This document shows positions 1 through 5,287 of a DNA stretch of 6,040 bases, piece by piece. The stretch is from the NCBI GenBank assembly GCA_027023115.1, contig JALVWZ010000415.1, forward strand, positions 1-6,040. Direction: 5' to 3'. The notes below the pieces were generated by a model. The model was not told the DNA's origin. It saw only the letters and a list, made by a program, of their open reading frames with translations, and did no database searches. Made by a program: the position numbers and the translations under genes. The stretch comes from Thermaceae bacterium (GTDB lineage: Bacteria > Deinococcota > Deinococci > Deinococcales > Marinithermaceae). Each line of letters starts with the position of its first letter. The stretch's first letter is position 1.

Positions 1-626
1 CGGAACGGCCGGGGGCGCTCGAGTTCATCCGCTTCTTGCGTGCCCGTGGCGTACGCCCGCAGGTGGGCCACACCGTGGCCACCGCCGCCGAAACGCTGGC
101 GGCGCTTGAGGCCGGAGCGCGCAGCTTCACCCACCTCTACAACGCCATGAGCGGCCTCCACCACCGCAAGCCGGGGGTCGTGGGGGCGGCGCTGGCCGAG
201 GCTTCCTGGGCCGAGATAATCGCCGACGGCAGGCACGTGGACCCGATAGCGGTCCGCGCCGCCATGCGGGCCATCCCCAACCTCTACGTGGTCACCGACG
301 CGGTAGCGGCGGCCGGCATGCCGCCGGGGGTCTACCAGCTGGGCCGCTACCAGGTGCACAAGCGGGAGGACGGCGTTTACCTGGAAGACGGCACCCTTGC
401 CGGCAGCGCCCTGACCATGGACCAGGCGCTGCGAAATCTCGTTGACTGGGGGCTCGACTTGGCGGCCGCCGCCGCCCGCGTCAGCACCCTGGCGGCCCGC
501 TATATGGGCTGGGCCGACCTGGGCGTCATTCAGAAGGGCGCGCAGGCAGATTTGGTAATTTTGAACCCCAACCTGGAAGTAGAGGAGGTATTCGTTGCCG
601 GAAAAAGAGTCTACGTCCGCGAGTAG
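1..626 (+). CDS. nagA: N-acetylglucosamine-6-phosphate deacetylase, C-terminal half (5' truncated by window)
   Basis: Removes the acetyl group from GlcNAc-6-P to give GlcN-6-P plus acetate, in the cytoplasm, for amino-sugar catabolism or peptidoglycan recycling. The reading frame is open from base 3, so the gene starts outside the window; about 207 residues are visible of a family length near 380. Family hallmarks appear in order: GHT (His at 69-71) and THLYNAM (His at 132-134), which match the two metal-binding histidines of E. coli NagA; IIADGRHV (substrate-contact His); VTDA with the catalytic Asp at 297-299; and the LAGS-x-LTMD segment followed by GxxxKGxQADLVIL near the C-terminus. It ends at TAG 624-626 and overlaps the following SIS-domain gene, which would act on its product. 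I see no truncation or frameshift in the visible part. The related allantoinase/dihydroorotase families lack this combination of motifs. Confidence 0.95.
   Translation, partial: ERPGALEFIRFLRARGVRPQVGHTVATAAETLAALEAGARSFTHLYNAMSGLHHRKPGVVGAALAEASWAEIIADGRHVDPIAVRAAMRAIPNLYVVTDAVAAAGMPPGVYQLGRYQVHKREDGVYLEDGTLAGSALTMDQALRNLVDWGLDLAAAAARVSTLAARYMGWADLGVIQKGAQADLVILNPNLEVEEVFVAGKRVYVRE
583..588 (+). promoter_or_regulatory. Shine-Dalgarno for TTG start of SIS gene
   Basis: AGGAGG lies inside the end of nagA, 6 nt before TTG 595. The later in-frame ATG at 631 has no comparable purine tract, so this site decides the start. Caution: the same bases also encode Glu-Glu of nagA. Confidence 0.65.
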
Positions 627-1653
627 CCTGATGCGCGCCGAGGCGCTCGAGGCGCCGGCGGCCGCCGAGCGGCTGCTCGCCGAGAACGCCGCCGAGGTGC
701 GCTCGCTGGCGCGCTTCTTGCGCAAACGTCCCCCCGCCTTCGTGCAGACCGTCGCCCGCGGCAGCTCCGACCACGCCGCCCTCTTCGGCAAGTACCTCTT
801 CGAGGCGCGCCTGGGCTGGGTCACCTCCAGCGCCGCCCCTTCGGTGGTGACCGTCTACGGGGCCAGGCCCAGGCTCGCTGGAGCCCTGGTGATCGCCCTC
901 AGCCAGTCGGGGGCCAGCGTGGACTTGGTGGAGTCGCTCTGCGCCGCCCGCAGCGCCGGAGCCCTGACGGTGGCCGTGGTCAACGTCGAAGACTCGCCGT
1001 TGGCCCACGCCGCCGAGGTAGTGCTGCCCCTCCATGCCGGCGCCGAGAAGAGCGTCGCCGCCACCAAGAGCTACCTGACCATGCTGGTGGCGCTGGCGCA
1101 GATAGTGGCCCATGTGGAAGAAGCGCCCGATCTGGAAGAAGCCCTGCCGCTGCTACCCGAACAGATGGCTCTGGCCGCCGAAGCTGATTGGAGCGCCGGT
1201 CTCGAGCTCTTCGAACCCGCCGGCGACGCCTACGTAGTCGGGCGCGGCTACGCCTTCGCCGTGGCCAACGAAGCGGCTCTCAAGCTAAAGGAAACCAGCG
1301 CCCTCCACGCCGAGGCTTTCTCGGCCGCCGAGCTTCTGCACGGCCCGGTGGCCATCGTCGGACCCGGCTATCCTATCCTGACGCTGGCCCCCTACGACCG
1401 GCCCTATCCGCAGGTGGTGGAGCTGCTGGCGGCCCTCAAGGAGAAGGGAGCCGAGCTGGCGGTGGCCAGCAGCGAGCCCGAGGCGTTGGCGCTGGCGGAC
1501 GCCCCCCTGCCGTTGCCGCGCCGCTTTCATCCGGTCCTCGACAGCGTGCTCACCGTGCAGGCTTTCTACCCCTTCGCCGAGGCGCTGGCCCGCGCCCGCG
1601 GCTACGACCCCGACCGGCCCCGCAACCTGCAAAAGGTAACGCAAACTCGCTGA
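595..1653 (+). CDS. SIS-domain glucosamine-6-phosphate deaminase, NagB-II/GlmS-isomerase-like
   Basis: Predicted to convert GlcN-6-P to fructose-6-P and ammonia, the step after NagA. The 352-residue protein has two SIS domains (about residues 45-175 and 205-335) and no N-terminal glutaminase domain, so it is not GlmS itself. Visible motifs are ARGSS (54-58), SQSG (103-106, phosphosugar loop), EKSVAATKSYLTML (151-164), then GRG...ANEAALKLKE...HAEAF (217-242) with the Glu and HGP (249-251) used by GlmS for isomerisation, and a GlmS-like end DPDRPRNLQKVT. Start: TTG 595 has AGGAGG at 6 nt. The alternative ATG 631 gives the sequence MRAEALEAP, which resembles the usual N-terminus of the family, so the first 12 residues are uncertain. 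It overlaps nagA by 32 nt, implying co-transcription and coupled translation. AgaS-like ketose/tagatose isomerase or another sugar-phosphate SIS enzyme is the main alternative; the nagA neighbour favours deaminase. Confidence 0.88.
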   Translation: MPEKESTSASSLMRAEALEAPAAAERLLAENAAEVRSLARFLRKRPPAFVQTVARGSSDHAALFGKYLFEARLGWVTSSAAPSVVTVYGARPRLAGALVIALSQSGASVDLVESLCAARSAGALTVAVVNVEDSPLAHAAEVVLPLHAGAEKSVAATKSYLTMLVALAQIVAHVEEAPDLEEALPLLPEQMALAAEADWSAGLELFEPAGDAYVVGRGYAFAVANEAALKLKETSALHAEAFSAAELLHGPVAIVGPGYPILTLAPYDRPYPQVVELLAALKEKGAELAVASSEPEALALADAPLPLPRRFHPVLDSVLTVQAFYPFAEALARARGYDPDRPRNLQKVTQTR

Positions 1654-1663
1654 TAGCGTAAAC

Positions 1664-1692
1664 TAGACATTCAAGTCCGTGCATGACATAAT
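1664..1692 (+). promoter_or_regulatory. Sigma-70 type promoter for the membrane-protein gene
   Basis: A -35 box TAGACA (1664-1669) and a -10 box CATAAT (1687-1692) are separated by exactly 17 bp; each differs from consensus at one base. Transcription would start near 1699, giving a leader of about 58 nt before ATG 1758. It lies just after the SIS gene stop, so the membrane protein need not depend on read-through from nagA. Confidence 0.6.
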
Positions 1693-1757
1693 CTAGCCAA
1701 GCAGGAACGCCACCGTCACCTGCCCTTACCCCGCGTCGCCTGCGGAAAGGAGCGGTC

Positions 1758-2075
1758 ATGCACGGGTTTTGGGCGGCTTTACTCATTGGCGCGACGGCTG
1801 GCGTAATTGACGTGGCTCCAATGGTCGCGCGCGGCAATAGCGCCCGCGACAACGTTGCGGCCTTCCTCCACTGGCTGGCGCTTGGCTTGGTGATACCCTA
1901 CCTGCACTGGGGTCTTGTTCCCTGGCTTACGGGGCTGATCGCCGCCGAGCTGCTGGCCCTGCCGGTGATCGTCATGGTCACCAAGGAAGAACCGGGAGCC
2001 TGGTTGCCCATCGGCGCGATGTCGGCAGTCTTGGGCGCCCTGGTCGGCTGGGCGGGGTCGGTATGGGTGGTCTAG
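1758..2075 (+). CDS. Small conserved-looking integral membrane protein of unknown function
   Basis: This 105-residue, strongly hydrophobic protein has four likely membrane segments at about residues 4-21, 34-53, 55-74 and 83-104. The start ATG 1758 is supported by AGGAG (1748-1752) with a 5-nt gap. No signal-peptide cleavage site is evident. The first segment contains GATAGVIDVAPM and the second HWLALGLVIPYL; polar or charged residues (Asp, His, Glu) inside or next to membrane segments suggest more than a simple anchor. I recall similar unnamed small membrane proteins with a GVIDV-P-M motif in Firmicutes and Bacteroidetes, but know no function and assign none. It has its own promoter and converges with the - strand SDR gene, so its neighbours say little about its role. 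Codon use and GC look like the surrounding genes. Confidence 0.8.
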   Translation: MHGFWAALLIGATAGVIDVAPMVARGNSARDNVAAFLHWLALGLVIPYLHWGLVPWLTGLIAAELLALPVIVMVTKEEPGAWLPIGAMSAVLGALVGWAGSVWVV

Positions 2076-2133
2076 TGTGGGCAGCCCGCTGGCAGGCAGC
2101 AAGCTGCTCTATTACACCACCGACATTCCTCTC

Positions 2134-3063
2134 TTAGTTCGCTCCGTAGTCCCGCTGCGCCACCTCTGCCAAAGCGGCGTCGGCGGGGGTGGGCTCGAGC
2201 CCGAAGCGCTCGGCGATCTTGGTGCTGTCGAAGACGTAAGGGCGGCCGTACTGGTAGAGCATTTCCACACTTTCGCGCGCCAGGGGGTTGAACAGCCCCG
2301 CAAGACGCGCCATTACGGGCGTGATGAGCTGCAACCGCGGTTCTACGTCGAGGAACCGGGAAACCGCTTCTACCCACGCGCTCCCCGTGCGCGCCTCGTC
2401 GCTGGGCAGGTGCCAGATCTCGCCGTAGGCGTCGTCGCTCGCGCCCAGCACCGCAAGCGCGCGGGCGGCGTCTGGCAGGTAGGTGAAGTTATGCGGCTGG
2501 TCGGCCGAGGCGAACCAGATCGCTTTCTTCCCACGGCTCAGAGGCTCGAATGCCAGGAAGTTGAGCACGCCGGTGGCAGGGCGTCCGGGGCCGAAGAAGT
2601 CGGCGCTGCGCGCGATCAAGGCCTCCAACTCACCACGTCCTATGGCGTCCAACAGGGTTTGAGCAACGCGGGCGCGCACCCTCCCCTTGCGACTTGCCGG
2701 CCGCACGGGGGTGGCCTCTGTCATTCGCCCCAGCTGCTCAGGGTCGTACATATAAACGTTGTCGAAGAAGACCAAGCGGGCGCCGTGGCGACGGCAGGCG
2801 GCAATTACGTTCTCCATGATCCGCGGCCAGTCGCGTTCCCACGCCGCGGCGCGGTAGGGAAGGCCCACGGTCAGGTAGCAGACATCGCTGCCCTGCACGG
2901 CGCGGTCGGTAGCCTCCGGGTCGGTCAGGTCGGCTGCCAAAGTCGTGGATGAGGCCACGGGCTCGGGGTGGCGACTTACGAGCCTTACGGCATAGTCGCG
3001 TTTTAGCAACTCGGGCACCAGCGCCTGGGCTACTGGCCCCCCGGAACCTAAAATTGTGTGCAA
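2134..3063 (-). CDS. Atypical SDR / NAD(P)-binding epimerase-dehydratase family protein
   Basis: This 309-residue protein has an N-terminal Rossmann fold. It opens with strand TILGSGG and a GxxGxxA pattern (Gly6, Gly9, Ala12), followed by VRLVSR (27-31) at the end of strand 2 and AADLTDPEA (43-51), typical of extended or atypical SDRs. Further family-like segments are FFDNVYMY (99-106), RSADFFGPG (152-160), NFTYLPDAARAL (192-203) and the tail YVFDSTKIAERFGLEPTP. The usual catalytic YxxxK is absent: Tyr104 and Tyr106 are not followed by Lys at +4. It may therefore be a quinone/NmrA-like sensor or an oxidoreductase with altered chemistry; the substrate cannot be told. Start: TTG at 3061-3063 with AGGAGG (3070-3075 on the - strand) 6 nt upstream; no ATG precedes the Rossmann strand. 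A palindrome 35 bp upstream suggests repressor control. It is transcribed opposite to its neighbours, as a single gene. Confidence 0.85.
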   Translation of the reverse strand: MHTILGSGGPVAQALVPELLKRDYAVRLVSRHPEPVASSTTLAADLTDPEATDRAVQGSDVCYLTVGLPYRAAAWERDWPRIMENVIAACRRHGARLVFFDNVYMYDPEQLGRMTEATPVRPASRKGRVRARVAQTLLDAIGRGELEALIARSADFFGPGRPATGVLNFLAFEPLSRGKKAIWFASADQPHNFTYLPDAARALAVLGASDDAYGEIWHLPSDEARTGSAWVEAVSRFLDVEPRLQLITPVMARLAGLFNPLARESVEMLYQYGRPYVFDSTKIAERFGLEPTPADAALAEVAQRDYGAN

Positions 3064-3069
3064 TGGACT

Positions 3070-3075
3070 CCTCCT
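3070..3075 (-). promoter_or_regulatory. Shine-Dalgarno for TTG start of SDR gene
   Basis: On the - strand this reads AGGAGG (within AGGAGGAG, 3068-3075), 6 nt before the TTG at 3063-3061. It fixes the start codon, since the Rossmann beta-strand begins at residue 3 and no ATG or GTG fits better. Confidence 0.75.
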
Positions 3076-3097
3076 GTCAGAAGTTTATCGTATTTAC

Positions 3098-3119
3098 CAC
3101 TACTATACGGATAGTAGTG
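3098..3119. promoter_or_regulatory. Perfect inverted repeat, putative repressor operator upstream of SDR gene
   Basis: Arms CACTACTAT (3098-3106) and ATAGTAGTG (3111-3119) are exact reverse complements around a 4-bp centre ACGG. The arms are AT-rich in a GC-rich genome, have no U-tract and are not a terminator shape. The repeat begins 35 bp upstream of the SDR start codon. On the - strand it contains TATAGT, the best -10 candidate there, though no good -35 is found at 16-18 bp. The TACTAT/ATAGTA core resembles boxes I recall for HxlR/DUF24 (YodB-like) redox regulators; a TetR-type operator is the alternative. No regulator gene lies in the window. Confidence 0.55.
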
Positions 3120-3162
3120 AGACCTAAAGCATCTTCGAGTACGGGCCAAGGCTCGCCCCGCC

Positions 3163-3191
3163 TTGACAAAACACACATCCGCGGGTAGATT
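3163..3191 (+). promoter_or_regulatory. Consensus promoter of tRNA-Ala
   Basis: A perfect -35 TTGACA (3163-3168), a 17-bp spacer and -10 TAGATT (3186-3191) precede the tRNA. The expected start is near 3198, only about 5 nt before the mature tRNA 5' end, so a very short leader would be removed by RNase P. Confidence 0.75.
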
Positions 3192-3202
3192 ATCCCTTGC
3201 TT

Positions 3203-3278
3203 GGGGCCGTGGCGCAGTTGGGAGCGCGCCTCAATGGCATTGAGGAGGTCAGGGGTTCGAATCCCCTCGGCTCCACCA
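3203..3278 (+). tRNA. tRNA-Ala (anticodon GGC)
   Basis: A complete 76-nt cloverleaf with encoded CCA can be folded by eye. The acceptor stem is GGGGCCG (3203-3209) with CGGCTCC (3268-3274), discriminator A3275 and CCA 3276-3278. The D stem is GCGC/GCGC. The anticodon stem CCTCA/TGAGG carries the loop ATGGCAT, with GGC at 3236-3238. The T stem AGGGG/CCCCT encloses TTCGAAT. The third acceptor pair is G3-U70, the alanine identity element, which agrees with the anticodon. It reads GCC directly and GCU by wobble. It has its own promoter and terminator and is therefore a single-gene unit. Confidence 0.97.
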
Positions 3279-3282
3279 GAAT

Positions 3283-3305
3283 CCGGGGCTTCGGCCCCGG
3301 TTTTT
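3283..3305 (+). terminator. Intrinsic terminator after tRNA-Ala
   Basis: A 7-bp perfect GC stem CCGGGGC (3283-3289) / GCCCCGG (3294-3300) is closed by a TTCG tetraloop (C-UUCG-G, exceptionally stable) and followed directly by five T (3301-3305). It starts 4 nt after the CCA end and insulates the tRNA from the rplU promoter. Confidence 0.92.
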
Positions 3306-3324
3306 CAAGGTCGCCCCACGCGCC

Positions 3325-3353
3325 TTGATTAAACAAGCGCCGACCGCTACAAT
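3325..3353 (+). promoter_or_regulatory. Promoter of rplU-rpmA-obg-nadD-yqeK
   Basis: -35 TTGATT (3325-3330), a 17-bp spacer and -10 TACAAT (3348-3353). Start is expected near 3360, leaving a leader of roughly 35 nt before the rplU start at 3395. It lies after the tRNA terminator and is the only good promoter before the ribosomal protein genes. Confidence 0.72.
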
Positions 3354-3364
3354 GGAAAGTCGGC

Positions 3365-3378
3365 AGGCCTTTTGGCCT
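3365..3378 (+). promoter_or_regulatory. Small hairpin in the rplU leader
   Basis: AGGCC (3365-3369) and GGCCT (3374-3378) pair around TTTT, ending 3 nt before the rplU Shine-Dalgarno (GGAGG, 3382-3386). L21 operons in other bacteria carry leader structures thought to bind the protein; whether this short stem does so is inference only. Confidence 0.35.
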
Positions 3379-3394
3379 TATGGAGGACGCATTC

Positions 3395-3745
3395 ATGTAC
3401 GCGATCATCAAGACCGGTGGCAAACAATACCGTGCCGAAGAGGGCGCGGTCCTGCGCGTCGAAAAGCTGGACGCCCAGCCGGGCGACAAGGTGGAGTTCG
3501 ACGTGCTCATGATTGGCGGCGACAAGGTCAAAGTGGGTAACCCCCTGGTCAAGGGCGCCAAGGTCGTGGCCGAGGTTCTGGGCAGCGGCCGCGGCAAGAA
3601 GATCACCGTCGCCAAGTTCAAGGCCAAGACCAACTACCGCCGCAAGAAGGGCCACCGCCAGTGGTTCACCGAGCTGCGGGTCGAGAAGATCCGCCTGCGG
3701 GCGGCGCGCAAGAAGAAGGCCGAAGCCGAAGAGGCCGGGGAGTAG
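3395..3745 (+). CDS. rplU: 50S ribosomal protein L21
   Basis: Component of the large ribosomal subunit that binds 23S rRNA. The protein starts [13 protein letters not shown], the canonical L21 N-terminus, and contains [27 protein letters not shown] (about 64-89), the basic rRNA-binding hallmark. ATG 3395 was chosen over the in-frame ATG 3380 because the latter overlaps the Shine-Dalgarno GGAGG (3382-3386, 8 nt before 3395) and would add five residues foreign to the family. The predicted length is 116 residues against about 101-103 for Thermus and E. coli as I remember them. The excess is a C-terminal tail of alternating basic and acidic residues ([15 protein letters not shown]). The stop is 3 nt before rpmA. 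No prp protease gene lies between L21 and L27, unlike in Firmicutes. Confidence 0.97.
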   Translation: MYAIIKTGGKQYRAEEGAVLRVEKLDAQPGDKVEFDVLMIGGDKVKVGNPLVKGAKVVAEVLGSGRGKKITVAKFKAKTNYRRKKGHRQWFTELRVEKIRLRAARKKKAEAEEAGE

Positions 3746-3748
3746 ACG

Positions 3749-4009
3749 ATGGCACACAAAAAAGGACTCGGTTCCACCAAGAACGGGCGTGATTCGCAGT
3801 CGAAGCGCCTGGGCGTCAAGCGTTTTGGCGGTCAGGTAGTCAAGGCCGGGAACATCATCGTGCGCCAGCGCGGCACCAAGTTCAAGCCCGGCAAGAACGT
3901 GGGCCTGGGCCGCGACTTTACCCTCTTCGCCCTCGTGGACGGGGTGGTGGAGTTCCAGGACAAGGGTCGCCTGGGGCGTTACGTTTCCATCCGCCCGCTC
4001 GAGGGCTAA
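3749..4009 (+). CDS. rpmA: 50S ribosomal protein L27
   Basis: Large-subunit protein whose N-terminus reaches towards the peptidyl-transferase centre. The 86-residue sequence opens [16 protein letters not shown] and contains [19 protein letters not shown] and [19 protein letters not shown], all family signatures. After Met removal the mature N-terminus AHKK is already the functional form; there is no cleavable extension of the Firmicute type, which fits the missing prp gene. Start ATG 3749 has GGGGAG (3737-3742) 6 nt upstream, inside the end of rplU, so translation is probably coupled. The sequence is very close to my memory of Thermus L27, which is one of the best clues to the organism. A hairpin follows the stop codon. 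Confidence 0.98.
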   Translation: MAHKKGLGSTKNGRDSQSKRLGVKRFGGQVVKAGNIIVRQRGTKFKPGKNVGLGRDFTLFALVDGVVEFQDKGRLGRYVSIRPLEG

Positions 4010-4015
4010 GCCCGG

Positions 4016-4034
4016 CCCGGAGCCCGGCTCCGGG
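4016..4034 (+). promoter_or_regulatory. Strong hairpin between rpmA and obg
   Basis: CCCGGAGC (4016-4023) pairs perfectly with GCTCCGGG (4027-4034) around a 3-nt loop CCG. No T-tract follows; instead TATAAA and the obg ATG come next. The 3' arm includes GGG of the only SD-like purine run (GGGG, 4032-4035) before obg. It could attenuate transcription, stabilise the rplU-rpmA message or hide the obg ribosome-binding region. The structure is seen; the role is inference. Confidence 0.55.
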
Positions 4035-4042
4035 GCTATAAA

Positions 4043-5287
4043 ATGTTTCGCGATACGCTGGAAATCACCGTCGTCGCCGGTCACGGAGGCGACGGTGTGG
4101 TCAGTTTTTTCCGGGAAAAATACCTTCCCAAGGGCGGCCCCGACGGCGGCGACGGCGGCCGGGGTGGCAGCGTCTACCTGAAAGCCGGCGCCGGCGTAGA
4201 CTCGCTGGCCAAGCTCTCCAAGCGGCACTACAAGGCCGGTCGCGGCCAGCACGGCAAGGGCAAGGACATGGCCGGCCGCTCCGGTGAGGACCTGATAATC
4301 GAGGTTCCCCTGGGCACCCGCGTCTACGACGCCGAGAGCGGCGAGCTGATTGCCGACCTGGTAGAGGAGGGACAGGTGGCGCTGGTCGCCCGGGGCGGCG
4401 AGGGCGGCTTTGGTAACGCCCACTTCGCCACCGCTACCCGACAGGCGCCGCGCTTTGCCCTGGGCGGACTGCCGGGTGAGAAGCGGCGCTTGCGGCTCGA
4501 GCTGCGCCTGATCGCCGACGTGGGCCTGGTGGGTTACCCCAACGCCGGCAAGTCGAGCCTGCTGGCGGCGCTCACCCGCGCCCGCCCCAAGGTGGCCGAC
4601 TACCCCTTCACCACCCTCAGCCCCAACCTGGGCGTGGTGGAAGGCGAGCTGGAGCGCTTTACCATGGCCGACATTCCCGGCATCATCGAAGGCGCCGCCG
4701 CAGGCAAGGGTTTGGGGCTCGACTTTCTGCGCCACATCTCGCGCACCCGCCTGCTGCTCTACGTCCTCGACGTGACCCAGGAGCCGGCGGCGACGCTCGC
4801 CAAGCTGCGCGCCGAGGTTGGTTCCTACGACCCGGAACTCCTGCGCCGGCCCGCCCTGGTGGCGCTCAATAAGATAGACCTGGTCGCGCCCGCGGAGGCG
4901 GCGGACAGGGTCCACGAGCTGGCCGCCGCGGGTCTGGCGGTGGTGCCCGTTTCGGCACTGAGCGGAGAGGGTCTAAAAACCCTAAAGGAGACTCTCTTCC
5001 AGCTACTGCCGGCGGCCCCGCGGCCGCAGGCGGAGCCCTCCAAGCATCGCGAAGAGGTGCCGGGGCTTAGAGTGGAAGAGGTGGAGGAGGGTATTTTTCA
5101 AGTCGAGTCGCCGCAGCTGGAGCGGCTGGTGGGCCGCATTCGCGGCGAGCTGTGGGAGGCCGCCGAGTGGTTGCAGGGCGAGTTCCGCCGCGCCGGGCTG
5201 GAGCAGGCGCTCAAGGCGCGCGGGGTTCGCGCCGGCGATACGGTCCGCGTCGGCGATCTCGAGTTCGAGTACATCCCGGAGGACTGA
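4043..5287 (+). CDS. obg: Obg/CgtA GTPase (50S assembly, stress-linked)
   Basis: Essential P-loop GTPase that binds the 50S subunit during late assembly and links it to the stringent response. The 414-residue protein has all three domains. The glycine-rich Obg fold is at 1-157, with [17 protein letters not shown] and [11 protein letters not shown]. The G domain is at about 158-322, with G1 GYPNAGKS (164-171), switch-I YPFTTL (187-192), G3 DIPG (210-213) followed by [13 protein letters not shown]4 NKID (276-279) and G5 SAL (304-306). The C-terminal OCT domain is at about 342-414 and ends LEFEYIPED. All nucleotide-binding residues are intact. Start ATG 4043 gives the canonical MFRDTLEI; its Shine-Dalgarno is weak (GGGG at 4032-4035, in a hairpin arm), so expression may be lower than that of the ribosomal genes upstream. 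Its stop TGA abuts the nadD ATG with no gap. Confidence 0.98.
   Translation: MFRDTLEITVVAGHGGDGVVSFFREKYLPKGGPDGGDGGRGGSVYLKAGAGVDSLAKLSKRHYKAGRGQHGKGKDMAGRSGEDLIIEVPLGTRVYDAESGELIADLVEEGQVALVARGGEGGFGNAHFATATRQAPRFALGGLPGEKRRLRLELRLIADVGLVGYPNAGKSSLLAALTRARPKVADYPFTTLSPNLGVVEGELERFTMADIPGIIEGAAAGKGLGLDFLRHISRTRLLLYVLDVTQEPAATLAKLRAEVGSYDPELLRRPALVALNKIDLVAPAEAADRVHELAAAGLAVVPVSALSGEGLKTLKETLFQLLPAAPRPQAEPSKHREEVPGLRVEEVEEGIFQVESPQLERLVGRIRGELWEAAEWLQGEFRRAGLEQALKARGVRAGDTVRVGDLEFEYIPED

Noticed and set aside
526..1113. Open frame on the - strand opposite nagA and the SIS gene
   Set aside because: The + strand protein carries clear SIS motifs over this stretch; the antisense product is repetitive Gly/His/Arg-rich sequence.
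1648..1658. CGCT-GAT-AGCG stem at the end of the SIS gene as a terminator
   Set aside because: A four-pair stem without a T-tract is too weak; it is probably chance.
1663..1696. CTAGA ... TCTAG pair flanking the promoter at 1664-1692 as an operator
   Set aside because: Five-base arms 24 nt apart can occur by chance, and no further symmetry supports them.
2076..2133. Bidirectional terminator between the convergent membrane-protein and SDR genes
   Set aside because: Only a weak GCAG-CAAG-CTGC stem (2096-2107) is present and no T-run follows on either strand, so an intrinsic terminator is not supported.
2077..2952. Open frame on the + strand opposite the SDR gene, beginning just after the membrane protein
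   Set aside because: The - strand frame has clear Rossmann motifs, a good ribosome-binding site and a family-like C-terminus; the + strand translation has none of these.
3203..3305. tRNA-Ala as an integration (att) site for a mobile element
   Set aside because: The tRNA is followed at once by its own terminator and housekeeping genes; no integrase and no repeated tRNA 3' end were seen in the window.
3380..3394. In-frame ATG 3380 as the start of rplU
   Set aside because: It overlaps the Shine-Dalgarno that serves ATG 3395, has no site of its own, and would add MEDAF ahead of the canonical L21 N-terminus.
3347..4915. Very long open frame on the - strand (about 520 codons) opposite rplU, rpmA and obg
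   Set aside because: It is antisense to three unmistakable conserved genes and its translation is low-complexity Gly/Ala/Leu/His-rich with no recognisable domain. Long antisense frames are common where GC is high at third codon positions.
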